From the NCBI GenBank assembly GCA_964599835.1, contig CAZRHF010000002.1, forward strand, positions 1-61,766: a DNA stretch of 61,766 nt. Direction: 5' to 3'. This DNA is from SFWF01 sp964599835. Its GTDB lineage: Bacteria; Bacillota; Clostridia; Oscillospirales; Acutalibacteraceae. The notes under the pieces are model-generated. The model saw only the letters and a list, made by a program, of their open reading frames with translations. It did no database searches and had not been told where the DNA came from. Numbering within the stretch: position 1 is the stretch's first letter; each line of letters starts with the position of its first letter. Position numbers and translations under genes: made by a program. Shown one piece after another: positions 48,837-57,324 of the stretch.

Positions 48837-49666
48837 TGGCAGGAAAGCTTTACGTCGTGGGAACCCCCATCGGAAATTTAAGCGACTTTTCACCTCGAGC
48901 GATAGAAGCTCTGAGGTCGGTGGACTTTATTGCCGCCGAGGACACCCGCGTTACGGTCAAACTCCTTAATCATTTTGAAATAAACAAGCCTATGCTGGCA
49001 TATTATGAGCATAATAAAATGGAGCGCGGCGGAGATATAATCGCCCGACTTTTAGCGGGAGAAGACTGCGCCCTTGTGTCCGATGCGGGTATGCCTGCCA
49101 TATCCGACCCGGGCGAAGACCTTGTCCGTATGTGTTATGAAAACGGTATTCCCGTGGAGTCGGTGCCCGGTCCCTCCGCCCTTATAACCGCCCTGGCGAT
49201 CTCGGGAATGAAGAGCGGACGGTTCTGCTTCGAGGGCTTTTTAAGCGTCAATAAGCCCAGCCGCCGTGTCCATCTTGCCGAGCTTAAAAAGGAGCCCCGT
49301 ACTATGATATTCTACGAGGCGCCCCACAAGCTTCCCGCAACCCTGAAGGATATGCTCGACGCCTTCGGTGACAGAAAGCTTGCCCTTGTCCGCGAGCTTA
49401 CCAAGCTTCACGAAGAGGTGATCCATACCACCCTTTCCGAGGCCGCCGAAATGTATAACGACGAGAATAAGCCGAGGGGCGAGTTCGTGCTTATAGTTGA
49501 GGGCTACGATGCCTCCGGGGATAAGCAGTTCACCCTTGAGGATGCGGTGTCACTTGCCAAAAACTATATGGACGAGGGAAATCCCGCCTCCTTTGCCGCC
49601 AAAACCGCCGCCGCCGAGACAGGCTTTAAAAAGGGAGATATATACAAACTGCTCATAAACGGCTGA
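48836..49666 (+). CDS. rsmI: 16S rRNA (cytidine-1402 2'-O)-methyltransferase
   Basis: 276 residues. RsmI methylates the ribose of C1402 in the decoding centre. Family motifs are LYVVGTPIGNLSDFSPRAIEAL at the N-terminus, AAEDTRVTVKLLNHF, ALVSDAGMPAISDPGEDLVR (SAM-binding loop), and SVPGPSALITALAISG. The C-terminal AKTAAAETGFKKGDIYKLL helix bundle is as expected. It overlaps the upstream gene by one base. Confidence 0.96.
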   Translation: MAGKLYVVGTPIGNLSDFSPRAIEALRSVDFIAAEDTRVTVKLLNHFEINKPMLAYYEHNKMERGGDIIARLLAGEDCALVSDAGMPAISDPGEDLVRMCYENGIPVESVPGPSALITALAISGMKSGRFCFEGFLSVNKPSRRVHLAELKKEPRTMIFYEAPHKLPATLKDMLDAFGDRKLALVRELTKLHEEVIHTTLSEAAEMYNDENKPRGEFVLIVEGYDASGDKQFTLEDAVSLAKNYMDEGNPASFAAKTAAAETGFKKGDIYKLLING

Positions 49667-49742
49667 TAATTTCTTCGGTTTTTGTAATATGTTAAAAATC
49701 GGTTAAAAATGTAATAAATATCTTTAAATCGTGTAAGTTTTG

Positions 49743-49751
49743 TGATAAAAT
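49743..49751 (+). promoter_or_regulatory. Extended -10 promoter of the LCP gene
   Basis: TGATAAAAT (49743-49751) fits an extended -10 element, with a weak TTTAAA at 49723-49728 as -35. It lies about 40 bases before the start codon. Confidence 0.45.
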
Positions 49752-49789
49752 ATATCGGAATATGAAAAAGTTATTAGAAGGATGCAAAA

Positions 49790-51349
49790 ATGGCTAACGA
49801 AAAAGAAAGAAAGGTTCCCAAGCACGACAAACCCAAAAAGAAGATAAAAAAAGAAAAAACCATCGACCTCGACAAGACCTACGGTGATAAAAAGGCTAAA
49901 AAGGGTCTTTTCGCAAAGATCGGCGCCTACTTTGCTGCTATGCCCAAGGGAAAGCGCTCGGTGGTCATCACCCTTATAAGCATCATTTCGGTTCTCGTAC
50001 TTCTGCTCAGTACCGTTTTAGGCTACGGCTGTTTCCTTTACTGTGATATTAAGGGCTCATATAACTACAGCGGTGAGGTCGACAAAGACGAAGAGCTTAA
50101 TAAGATCGTCCCCATCAGCGAGGAGATCACCAATATCGCACTTTTCGGAATCGACTCCCGTACGGTAGGCTCCTTCAAGGGTCTTTCCGACTCGATAATG
50201 ATACTGTCACTAAATAATAAAACCGGCGAGATAAAGCTTATCTCAGTTATGCGTGACTCCCTTGTGGAGATCCCCGGATACAGCACAGGAAAGATCAATT
50301 CCGCATACTCTTTAGGCGGTCCCGCCCTTGCCATCAAGACCTTAAACCACAACTTCGGCCTTGATATCAAGGAATACGCCACCGTTAACTTCTACGGTAT
50401 GGCCGAGATCGTCGACGCGGTAGGCGGCATTGAGGTGGAGGTCCGCGACGCTGAGGTCAACGCCTCCAAGGGTCTCAACTCCAACATCCGCGAGCAATGC
50501 AAGTATATGGGTGTCAGCGCCGATAAATACCTCGTTAAGAGCGGCGGAAAACAGCTTCTTAACGGTGTTCAGGCGGTTGCCTGGGCGCGAATCCGCTCGG
50601 TTTCCACCGACGTTTCGGGTCAGGCCAACGACTACGGCCGAACCGACCGTCAGCGCTACGTTATGGAACAGCTTCTTAACAGCGTTAAGGATCTTGAGCT
50701 TACGAAATTCCCCGGTCTTGCCAAGAAGATAGTCAAGCACATGGAGACCTCTCTCCACTTCGATAAGGAGCTTATTCCCCTTGTTATGAATATGTTCTCC
50801 AAGAAGGTCACCTTTGAGCAGACCCGCGTTCCCCAGAGCGACTTCGTTATTTCCGACCGTTATAATATCCCTGCCCTCGGCTGGACGGTATATTATAATC
50901 TCGACTACGCCAAGGACGTTATCCACGCCTTTATCTACGACGATATAGCCCCCGAGGATTATATTGAAGAAAACGGCGTTATAAAGGACGGCTGGCACAG
51001 CGGCGGAAGCATTGCAGGAAGCGGCTCGGGCTCGGGAGGCGGTTCCGGTAGCGGCAGTGGCTCAGGAACAGGTAGCGGAAGCGGCTCGGGCGATACCTCG
51101 TCGGATACCACCTCTTCCGACATAACCTCCTCGGGCGACGGTACCTCATCCGATGTTACCTCCTCCGGTGACGGCACTTCATCTGACGTAACCTCCTCGG
51201 GCGACGGCACCTCTTCCGACGTAACCTCCTCGGATACCACCTCTTCGGACACCTCTTCCTCCGACACCCCCTCGGAGCCTACCACTCCTTCGGAACCTAC
51301 TACCCCCTCGGAGCCTTCGACCCCCGACCCCACAGTACCTATAGAATAA
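49790..51349 (+). CDS. LytR-CpsA-Psr (LCP) family cell wall ligase with low-complexity tail
   Basis: 519 residues. A lysine-rich cytoplasmic N-terminus (1-50) precedes one membrane helix (about 62-85, VVITLISIISVLVLLLSTVLGYG). The LCP catalytic domain (about 115-270) has NIALFGIDSR, SDSIMILSLN, SVMRDSLVEIPGY, KINSAYSLGG and ARIRSVSTDVSGQANDYGRTDRQR. These bind the polyprenyl pyrophosphate donor. LCP enzymes attach teichoic acids, capsule or other glycopolymers to peptidoglycan. The last 120 residues are a tail of Gly-Ser, then repeated SGDGTSSDVTS units and TTPSEP units, probably a cell wall spacer or glycosylation site. Confidence 0.92.
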   Translation: MANEKERKVPKHDKPKKKIKKEKTIDLDKTYGDKKAKKGLFAKIGAYFAAMPKGKRSVVITLISIISVLVLLLSTVLGYGCFLYCDIKGSYNYSGEVDKDEELNKIVPISEEITNIALFGIDSRTVGSFKGLSDSIMILSLNNKTGEIKLISVMRDSLVEIPGYSTGKINSAYSLGGPALAIKTLNHNFGLDIKEYATVNFYGMAEIVDAVGGIEVEVRDAEVNASKGLNSNIREQCKYMGVSADKYLVKSGGKQLLNGVQAVAWARIRSVSTDVSGQANDYGRTDRQRYVMEQLLNSVKDLELTKFPGLAKKIVKHMETSLHFDKELIPLVMNMFSKKVTFEQTRVPQSDFVISDRYNIPALGWTVYYNLDYAKDVIHAFIYDDIAPEDYIEENGVIKDGWHSGGSIAGSGSGSGGGSGSGSGSGTGSGSGSGDTSSDTTSSDITSSGDGTSSDVTSSGDGTSSDVTSSGDGTSSDVTSSDTTSSDTSSSDTPSEPTTPSEPTTPSEPSTPDPTVPIE

Positions 51350-51353
51350 AATT

Positions 51354-51714
51354 AAAAGAGACTCTTAGAGGCACCTTCCCCACGGAAGGTGCCTCAGTTA
51401 TATTCGCCTAAAGGCGAGTTATATTGCTTCGCAGTTATATTTGGGCTTCGCCCAAGTGATATTCGCTTTGCGAGTTTTGGGGCGAATATAATATAACTAA
51501 AACCAAAGGTTTTAATATCGCTTTGCGTGTCAAGGCAAAATATAACTGTGAGACCTGTCTCACAATATCACTTGTTACAATTGTCTTTGAAATAAGTTGA
51601 TTTTTAAAGTATATAACCCACTATGACACTTATCTGCAGAAAGTGTCATTTTTCTTATTGAAAAGAAATAGGGAGAAACTTCTTTATGAAGTGTCTCCCT
51701 ACAGAGTCTCTTTT
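51354..51714. repeat. Hairpin-array intergenic element
   Basis: Non-coding region after the LCP gene. The ends carry AAAAGAGACTCT (51354-51365) and its inverse AGAGTCTCTTTT (51703-51714). Inside is a GAGGCACCTTCC stem (51368-51379/51384-51395), then small hairpins at 51404-51417, 51425-51433, 51441-51455, 51463-51473, 51499-51513 and 51547-51564. Most are separated by GTTATATT/GTGATATT-like spacers. A last stem, TGACACTT (51624-51631) with AAGTGTCA (51641-51648) plus Ts, can terminate LCP transcription. Confidence 0.8.
51671..51699 (-). terminator. Probable terminator of the DUF815 gene
   Basis: GGGAGAAACTTC (51671-51682) pairs with GAAGTGTCTCCC (51688-51699) with one mismatch, just beyond the minus-strand stop at 51728, followed on that strand by a T-rich stretch. 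Confidence 0.55.
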
Positions 51715-51727
51715 TTTTATGAAAATT

Positions 51728-52906
51728 CTACTGTGCCGATTTGAATTGCTGGATGAACTGGGTCGCAGTTCTTCCCGAATATCCTCCGTGGGCAACGCCC
51801 CATTTTCTTGCCTCGGCAATAAGGGTGTCGCGGTCGGCCTCGATGCCCTCGATCTCAGCAAGGTGAAGGACGATGTTGAAATATTCCTGTTGCATGGGCT
51901 TCGGATAGAAGATGGAAAGACCGAAGCGGTCGGAAAGGGATATCTTTTCCTGAATGGATTCGTTTCTGTGGATATCGTCGCCGCCTTCGCGCTCGGCAAA
52001 GGTCTCTTTTATAAGGTGACGGCGGTTGGAGGTGGCGTAGATAAGTACGTTTTCGGGCTTTTCCTCAAGACCGCCCTCTATCGCCGCCTTAAGGTACTTG
52101 TACTCAACCTCGAAATCCTCAAAGGAAAGGTCGTCCATATATAAAACGAAGCGGTAGTTGCGCTTTTTGAGCTGTTCGGTAAGGGTAGAAAGATGTACGA
52201 ACTGGTGCTTCTGTATCTGTATCATACGGATACCCTTGTCGTAGAACATATTTAAAACAGCCTTTATTGCGGTGGATTTTCCCGTGCCGCTGTCGCCGTA
52301 GAGCAGAACGTTGTTTGCGCCTCCGCCTGCGACGAAGGAGGCGGTGTTGGAGATAAGCTTCTGCTTCTGGGTCTCGTAGCCGTAGATGTGGTCGAAGGAG
52401 GTATCGCGGATGTGGGAAACGGGAACGAGTCTTCCGTCGTCGAGCATATAAAATGCCTTGTTCATTCCGAAATCGCCTACGCCGTATTTGCCGTAAAAGT
52501 TCTTGACCTCGGCGAAAAAGGCTTCGTCGTCGTCAGCGGCCTCAAGTCTTTCCGCGAAGTCGGAAATAAGACGGCCTATGCGGGCCTCTTCCCCCGAAAC
52601 GCGGGTGTTTTGGGGCTGATAACAGCCTAAAATATCGTCTTTGGGGGAGATAAAGAAAAGGTCGCGAAGCTCGGTAAGGTCTCTTTTGGCGTAGACCTCG
52701 GCACTTCCCGAAAGGCCGCTTCGCTCAATGGAAAGGGAGAAGGGATTTTCGTCCATCATTATGAGCCAGGCGATCTTGGCCTTTATAAGGTTACCCGAAA
52801 GGGCGTATTTTTCGGCAAACTCCAAAAGCGCGCCGATGTTTTCGTCGTCCTCGGGCATAAGGGTTCTGAAAAGCTGATTTTTTCCGTAGAGTATCATTTT
52901 ATCCAT
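51728..52906 (-). CDS. DUF815 AAA+ ATPase
   Basis: 392 residues from the ATG at 52906. An in-frame ATG at 52897 has better spacing to AGGA on the minus strand and may be the true start (389 residues). Residues about 205-212 are the Walker A GDSGTGKST, and Walker B-like FVLYMDDLSFEDFE is about 260. ATSNRRHL and GYSGRTATQFIQQF at the end are the DUF815 hallmarks. An N-terminal region of about 130 residues precedes the ATPase. The cellular role of this widespread Firmicute family is not established. It is monocistronic, convergent with the LCP gene and divergent from the VTC gene. Confidence 0.9.
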   Translation of the reverse strand: MDKMILYGKNQLFRTLMPEDDENIGALLEFAEKYALSGNLIKAKIAWLIMMDENPFSLSIERSGLSGSAEVYAKRDLTELRDLFFISPKDDILGCYQPQNTRVSGEEARIGRLISDFAERLEAADDDEAFFAEVKNFYGKYGVGDFGMNKAFYMLDDGRLVPVSHIRDTSFDHIYGYETQKQKLISNTASFVAGGGANNVLLYGDSGTGKSTAIKAVLNMFYDKGIRMIQIQKHQFVHLSTLTEQLKKRNYRFVLYMDDLSFEDFEVEYKYLKAAIEGGLEEKPENVLIYATSNRRHLIKETFAEREGGDDIHRNESIQEKISLSDRFGLSIFYPKPMQQEYFNIVLHLAEIEGIEADRDTLIAEARKWGVAHGGYSGRTATQFIQQFKSAQ

Positions 52907-53022
52907 CCTAAAAAGTTTTTTTATATTATACCATAAATCCTCATAAATGGAACTGTTTTTTTAGTTTGCAACAAAATATGAATAATTTATTAAAAATACT
53001 GTTAAATTTGGAGAATATAATG

Positions 53023-53028
53023 TATAAT
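53023..53028 (+). promoter_or_regulatory. -10 element of the VTC operon
   Basis: TATAAT at 53023-53028; the -35 region (TGTTAA, 53000-53005) is weak. Transcription near 53035 leaves a very short leader and rules out upstream start codons. Confidence 0.5.
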
Positions 53029-53049
53029 AGGATGAAAGGGGGGATGGCC

Positions 53050-53748
53050 TTGAAGATCAAAAGCATATTCAAGCGGTACGAGCTTAAATATCTTATAACA
53101 AAAGAGCAGGCCGAAGCCCTTCTTGCCGAGGTAAGAAAGAAGGCCTTGCCCGACGAATTCGGCGAAACGGTCATAAGTAATATCTACTTCGATACCGATA
53201 CCTTCCGCCTTATCAGAAATTCTATCGAAAAGCCCACCGTTTATAAAGAAAAATTGCGGCTTCGTTGCTACGGCAGACCCAACGACGACTCTCCCGCCTT
53301 TATAGAGCTTAAAAAGAAGTATGAATCGGTGGTATATAAACGAAGGCTGAAGCTTACATATAAAGAGGCCGACGAGGCGCTGAGGACAGGAAAGCTCCCA
53401 GATACCCAGATCGGCCGCGAGATCGAATACTTTTTAAGCTTTTACGGATACCCGACCCCAAAAATGGTAATTTGCTATTCCCGACAGGCTTTTTTCGACG
53501 GGGAATTCCGAATAACCTTCGATTTCGATATCCGCTACCGAACCGATGAGCTGGACCTTAGACTGGGCGACTACGGCGACCCGGTAACCGATATGGTGGT
53601 AATGGAGCTTAAAAGCGAAAGGGCAATACCATTCTGGATGCTCGACCTTCTTCGTCAGCATAAAATTTACAAGACCGCATTTTCAAAATACGGAACCGCA
53701 TATAGCCAAAGCATTAAAACCCGAACCAGCCTAAAAGCGCGGTTTTAA
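53050..53748 (+). CDS. VTC-domain protein (polyphosphate polymerase-like)
   Basis: 232 residues from a TTG at 53050, which is 6 bases after GGGGGG. The alternative ATG at 53044 has no spacing to that site. The VTC/CYTH-like tunnel fold is indicated by FKRYELKYLITKEQ, ISNIYFDTDTFRL, KEKLRLRCYG and FIELKKKYESVVYKRRL, whose basic residues line the polyphosphate tunnel and bind nucleotide. In Clostridia this gene usually neighbours DUF4956 and CotH or Cthe_2159 genes, as here. The last 14 residues and the stop are encoded by the left end of a MITE-like element (from 53704), so the native C-terminus was replaced. Confidence 0.85.
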   Translation: MKIKSIFKRYELKYLITKEQAEALLAEVRKKALPDEFGETVISNIYFDTDTFRLIRNSIEKPTVYKEKLRLRCYGRPNDDSPAFIELKKKYESVVYKRRLKLTYKEADEALRTGKLPDTQIGREIEYFLSFYGYPTPKMVICYSRQAFFDGEFRITFDFDIRYRTDELDLRLGDYGDPVTDMVVMELKSERAIPFWMLDLLRQHKIYKTAFSKYGTAYSQSIKTRTSLKARF

Positions 53749-53977
53749 TGCGCCTTTTGGCTCTTTGTCGCTCATAAGCGACCGCTTTATGGGCTTCGCA
53801 TCACCAAAATTCACTCATAAAACCGCGACTTTTAGGTCGTAGAATTTTGTGATTTATGGATTTTGCGGTATGCAAGGCAAAAACACAGTGAATCCTTTCG
53901 GATCCACGAGTATTTTAACAATGTCAGAGCGTGAAATCCATATCCCAAAATCTGATTCGGATTTGAATGCTTTGGCT
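53704..53977 (+). mobile_element. MITE-like element copy B, complete, TA-flanked
   Basis: 274 bases with imperfect 22-bp terminal inverted repeats at 53704-53725 and 53956-53977 (20 of 22 match; ends AGCCAAAGCATT and AATGCTTTGGCT). TA dinucleotides at both edges suggest a TA target duplication, as for IS630/mariner-type transposition. It has no transposase. A shorter inverted copy is at 29714-29860. It splits the VTC-DUF4956 operon and supplies the stop codon of the first gene. Confidence 0.85.
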
Positions 53978-53993
53978 AAAGGAGAAATGGAAA

Positions 53994-54683
53994 ATGGAAA
54001 GCTTTTTTAAAGGAATTTTCGATACTACCGGAATAGGGGTGATAAACCCCATCGATTTCCTGCTCTGCGTGGGTACCGCCCTGCTTATTGGTCTGTTTTT
54101 AGCCTTCGTTTACACCTTCAAGGCAAAATACACCAAAAGCTTCGTGGTAACTATGGCCATCCTGCCCGCAATAGTCTGCGTGGTAATTATGATGGTCAAC
54201 GGAAATATCGGCGCAGGCGTTGCGGTTGCAGGTGCCTTCAGCCTTGTCCGTTTCCGCTCTGTACCGGGAACGGCCCGTGAGATAGGCGCCATCTTCCTTG
54301 CTATGGGAACAGGCCTTGTATGCGGAATGGGCTATCTTGGATATGCCGCCCTTTTTGCCGTAATACTCGGTGTCGTCTTAATGCTTTATACCGCCTCGGG
54401 ACTCGGAAGAGCCAGTGATAAAAGCCGTGTGCTTCGCATAATAATTCCCGAGGAGCTTAACTATACCACCGTTTTTGAAGACCTTTTCGCCGAATATACG
54501 ACCTATCATAAGCTTACCCACTCCAAGACCACTAATCTCGGCAGTATGTATAAGCTTTGGTACGACGTGACCCTTAAGGACGTAGAGAAGGAAAAGGAAT
54601 TCATCGACAAGCTTCGCATCCGAAACGGAAATTTAGAAATAAGTATGATAAACGGCAGAGAGGATGGCTTTAATGAGCTTTAA
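53994..54683 (+). CDS. DUF4956 membrane protein
   Basis: 229 residues from the ATG at 53994, about 9 bases after AAAGGAG. The N-terminal half has four hydrophobic segments (FLLCVGTALLIGLFLAFVYTF, VVTMAILPAIVCVVIMMV, GAGVAVAGAFSLVRFRSVPGTAREIGAIFLAMGTGLVCGMGYLGYAALFAVILGVVLM), with the conserved RFRSxPGTAREI motif of the family. The C-terminal 90 residues are a soluble ACT-like domain. Members are found beside VTC-domain and CotH genes and their function is unknown. The ribosome binding site lies just beyond the right end of the MITE. The next gene overlaps by 11 bases. Confidence 0.87.
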   Translation: MESFFKGIFDTTGIGVINPIDFLLCVGTALLIGLFLAFVYTFKAKYTKSFVVTMAILPAIVCVVIMMVNGNIGAGVAVAGAFSLVRFRSVPGTAREIGAIFLAMGTGLVCGMGYLGYAALFAVILGVVLMLYTASGLGRASDKSRVLRIIIPEELNYTTVFEDLFAEYTTYHKLTHSKTTNLGSMYKLWYDVTLKDVEKEKEFIDKLRIRNGNLEISMINGREDGFNEL

Positions 54684-56445
54684 ACTTAAAACCGCGGCGT
54701 TTTTGCTGGCCCTGGCGCTCAGCCTTTCCCTTACCGCCTGCGGAAAAGGGGAAAAGGGTACGCCCTCAGATAACTCGGCCGGTAATAACTCTTCCTCGCC
54801 CCTTACTCCCACGGTGGACCCCGATATGTTCGACGAGCAGGACGAAAAGACCGAGGTCGACGAAAATACCGCTACCAAGGTGACTCTGGACGGCAAGACC
54901 CTTACCATCGGAAAGGCCGGAGAGTACGTTATAGCCGAAAAGATTACCGGCGGTCAGCTTATTGTTGATACCGATAAAAACAGCGAGGTGCATCTGGTCT
55001 TAAAGGGCGTGTCCATAACCTCCGAGGCCTGCCCCGCCATATACCTTAAAAAAGCCAAGAAGGTTATAATAACCCTTGCCGAAGGAACCGAAAACTCGGT
55101 TGAAATGAAGGGTGGCTACGCCGCCTCGCAGGAGGACAGCCTCGGCGGAGCAATATATTCAAAATGTGACCTTACCCTTAACGGAAAGGGAAGTCTCAAG
55201 GTTACGGCCAACTACGGCGACGCGGTAGTTTCAAAGGATAACCTCATTATTGCGGGCGGAAGCTACGAGGTGACCGCCGCAGAGCACGCCTTTGACGGAA
55301 ACGACAGCCTGCGCGTGTCGTCGGGAAGCTTCAAGGTAAAGGCCGACGGCGACGGCTTCCACGTCGAAAACGTAGAGGACACTACCCTCGGTTTCTTTTA
55401 TGCCTCCGGGGGCGACTTTGATATAACCTCCTCGGGAGACGGAATTGCCGCTTCGGGATACCTTAAGCTGGACGGCGGAAACTATAAGATCCTTGCGGGC
55501 GACGGCTCGGCTTCGGTAAATTTAAGCAGTAGCCAAAATGATTTCGGCTTCGGCAGGTGGGATACCGCCGACGATTCTGCCGATACCTTAAGCCAAAAGG
55601 GTATAAAGGCGGGCGGCGACCTGCAGATAGCGGCAGGTAAATTCTCTATCGACTCGGCCGACGACGCCATTCACGCCAACGGAAACGTCACCGTCTCTGG
55701 CGGAGAAGGCATAATCTCCTCGGGAGACGATGGCATACACGCTGATAACGCCCTCACCCTTGCTGGCGGAAAGTACGATATTAAAAAGAGCTACGAGGGT
55801 CTTGAAGGACTCTCAATAACCGTTTCTAAGGGAGAATATTCCCTTGTTTCCTACGACGACGGACTTAACGCCGCAGGCGGAAACGACCAAAGCGGCTTCG
55901 GCGGTTATATGCCACCCGATATGTTCGGTTCCTCCTCCGACAGCTTTGTAAAGATAAGCGGCGGATGCTTAAGTGTAAACGCCTCGGGAGACGGAATCGA
56001 CTCTAACGGCGACTTTACGGTAAGCGGCGGAGAGGTGTACGTTTCGGGCCCCACCAACAGCGGCAACGGCTTCCTCGACTACGGCGGTACCGCTAAGATC
56101 ACGGGCGGAATCTTTTTCGCCGCAGGAAGCGCGGGAATGGCTCAGAACTTCTCTTCCTCCTCTACCCAGGGAGCAATTCTTGTAAACCTCGCCTCACAGA
56201 AGGCATCGACCATCGTAAATCTTACCGACAGTAAGGGCAAGGTGCTTTGTGCCCACGCCTTTGAAAAGACCTTCAGCACCGTACTGGTAAGCACGCCTGA
56301 TATAAAGGTGGGCGAGACCTATACCGTTACGGCAGAGGATAGCTCTGAGACGGTGGAAATGACCTCACTTATATACGGCTCCACCGGCTTCGGCGGCGGT
56401 ATGGGAGGAGGACCCGGCGGTATGCGTCCGGGACAAAGATGGTAA
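54673..56445 (+). CDS. Cthe_2159-like carbohydrate-binding lipoprotein
   Basis: 590 residues from the ATG at 54673. GAGAGG lies 9 bases upstream, whereas the in-frame ATG at 54664 is directly adjacent to it. The lipobox is SLTAC (Cys23). The body is a right-handed beta-helix with repeating GxGDGIxAxxxLxLxGG turns such as SSGDGIAASGYLKLDGG, SADDAIHANGNVTVSGG and SSGDDGIHADNALTLAGG. This is the pattern of the polygalacturonate-binding Cthe_2159 family. The protein ends in a glycine-rich GFGGGMGGGPGGMRPGQRW tail. Acidic turns suggest calcium binding. It is coupled to DUF4956, and its ligand here is unknown. Confidence 0.85.
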   Translation: MSFKLKTAAFLLALALSLSLTACGKGEKGTPSDNSAGNNSSSPLTPTVDPDMFDEQDEKTEVDENTATKVTLDGKTLTIGKAGEYVIAEKITGGQLIVDTDKNSEVHLVLKGVSITSEACPAIYLKKAKKVIITLAEGTENSVEMKGGYAASQEDSLGGAIYSKCDLTLNGKGSLKVTANYGDAVVSKDNLIIAGGSYEVTAAEHAFDGNDSLRVSSGSFKVKADGDGFHVENVEDTTLGFFYASGGDFDITSSGDGIAASGYLKLDGGNYKILAGDGSASVNLSSSQNDFGFGRWDTADDSADTLSQKGIKAGGDLQIAAGKFSIDSADDAIHANGNVTVSGGEGIISSGDDGIHADNALTLAGGKYDIKKSYEGLEGLSITVSKGEYSLVSYDDGLNAAGGNDQSGFGGYMPPDMFGSSSDSFVKISGGCLSVNASGDGIDSNGDFTVSGGEVYVSGPTNSGNGFLDYGGTAKITGGIFFAAGSAGMAQNFSSSSTQGAILVNLASQKASTIVNLTDSKGKVLCAHAFEKTFSTVLVSTPDIKVGETYTVTAEDSSETVEMTSLIYGSTGFGGGMGGGPGGMRPGQRW

Positions 56446-56470
56446 TTTTTAACCCTTCAGGAGACCTCAA

Positions 56471-57310
56471 ATGACCTTTCAGGAAATATTAAAACGATTT
56501 TTAGAACAGCTTCTGGACTATCTGCCCAAAATACTGCTGGCACTTATAATACTTTTGGTCGGACATTTTATTGCCTCGGCCATAGGTAAGATACTGAATA
56601 AGACCTTGGAAAAATTCAAGCTTGATCCCTCTTTGATAGGCTTTTTCAACAAGGCGGCCTCCATTGCGATGCACCTTGTTCTTATTCTAAGCGCACTTTC
56701 CACCTTAGGCGTGTCTACCACGGGACTTATTGCCGCCTTCTCGGCCTGCGCGGTAGCGATATCCCTTGCCCTTAAGGACAGCCTTTCAAACATCGCTTCG
56801 GGAATGATGCTTCTTATATCCAAGCCCTTTTCCACGGGAGATTTCGTCGAGATAGGGGAGGACAGCGGCACGGTTTTAAAGATCGATCTTATGCATACCA
56901 CCCTTAAGACCTACGACAACCGCCACGTCATAATCCCCAACGGTCAGCTTGCGACCTACGAGGTAACGAACTATTCCCTGGAGACCACCAGACTCGGCAC
57001 CCTTAACTTTTCGGTAAGCTATAATAACGATATCGCCGCCGTAAAAGAGGCCATTATGAACTGTATAAAGGCCGACGAAAGGGTACTCACCGAGGACGGG
57101 AAGGAACCCTCGGTAAGGGTTCAGTCCTACGGAGAAAGCGCCGTTAATTTCTCGGCCCGTTTCTGGGCAAACACCTCCGACTACTGGGGTGCCTACTACG
57201 ACCTTTTAGAAAATGTAAAGCACGAATTCGACAGGGTTGGAATTGTAATTCCCTATAACCAGCTTGACGTTCACGTGATTAAAGATGAAAACGAAAAAAC
57301 TCCTTCGTAA
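56471..57310 (+). CDS. Small-conductance mechanosensitive channel, MscS family
   Basis: 279 residues. Three membrane helices (about 20-40, 58-80, 84-105) are followed by the MscS beta domain. The pore helix region FSACAVAISLALKDSLSNIASGMMLLISKPFSTGDFVEI matches TM3 and the beta-domain entry, and NGQLATYEVTNYS is typical of the middle domain. The channel opens under hypo-osmotic stress. It lies 25 bases after the lipoprotein gene, probably in the same operon. Its stop codon is within the loop of the terminator that follows. Confidence 0.94.
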   Translation: MTFQEILKRFLEQLLDYLPKILLALIILLVGHFIASAIGKILNKTLEKFKLDPSLIGFFNKAASIAMHLVLILSALSTLGVSTTGLIAAFSACAVAISLALKDSLSNIASGMMLLISKPFSTGDFVEIGEDSGTVLKIDLMHTTLKTYDNRHVIIPNGQLATYEVTNYSLETTRLGTLNFSVSYNNDIAAVKEAIMNCIKADERVLTEDGKEPSVRVQSYGESAVNFSARFWANTSDYWGAYYDLLENVKHEFDRVGIVIPYNQLDVHVIKDENEKTPS

Positions 57311-57323
57311 GAAGGAGTTTTTT
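57294..57323. terminator. Bidirectional intrinsic terminator overlapping the mscS stop
   Basis: AAAAAACTCCTTC (57294-57306) pairs with GAAGGAGTTTTTT (57311-57323). The GTAA loop contains the mscS stop codon. It also ends the convergent minus-strand operon. Confidence 0.93.
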
Positions 57324-57324
57324 A

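Noticed and set aside
51686..52144. A 152-codon plus-strand frame opposite the DUF815 gene
   Set aside because: Antisense shadow of a recognisable ATPase, beginning inside a terminator hairpin.
53987..54010. A 7-codon frame (MENGKLF) overlapping the DUF4956 start
   Set aside because: It arises from a chance out-of-frame ATG next to the true start. Nothing suggests a leader peptide.
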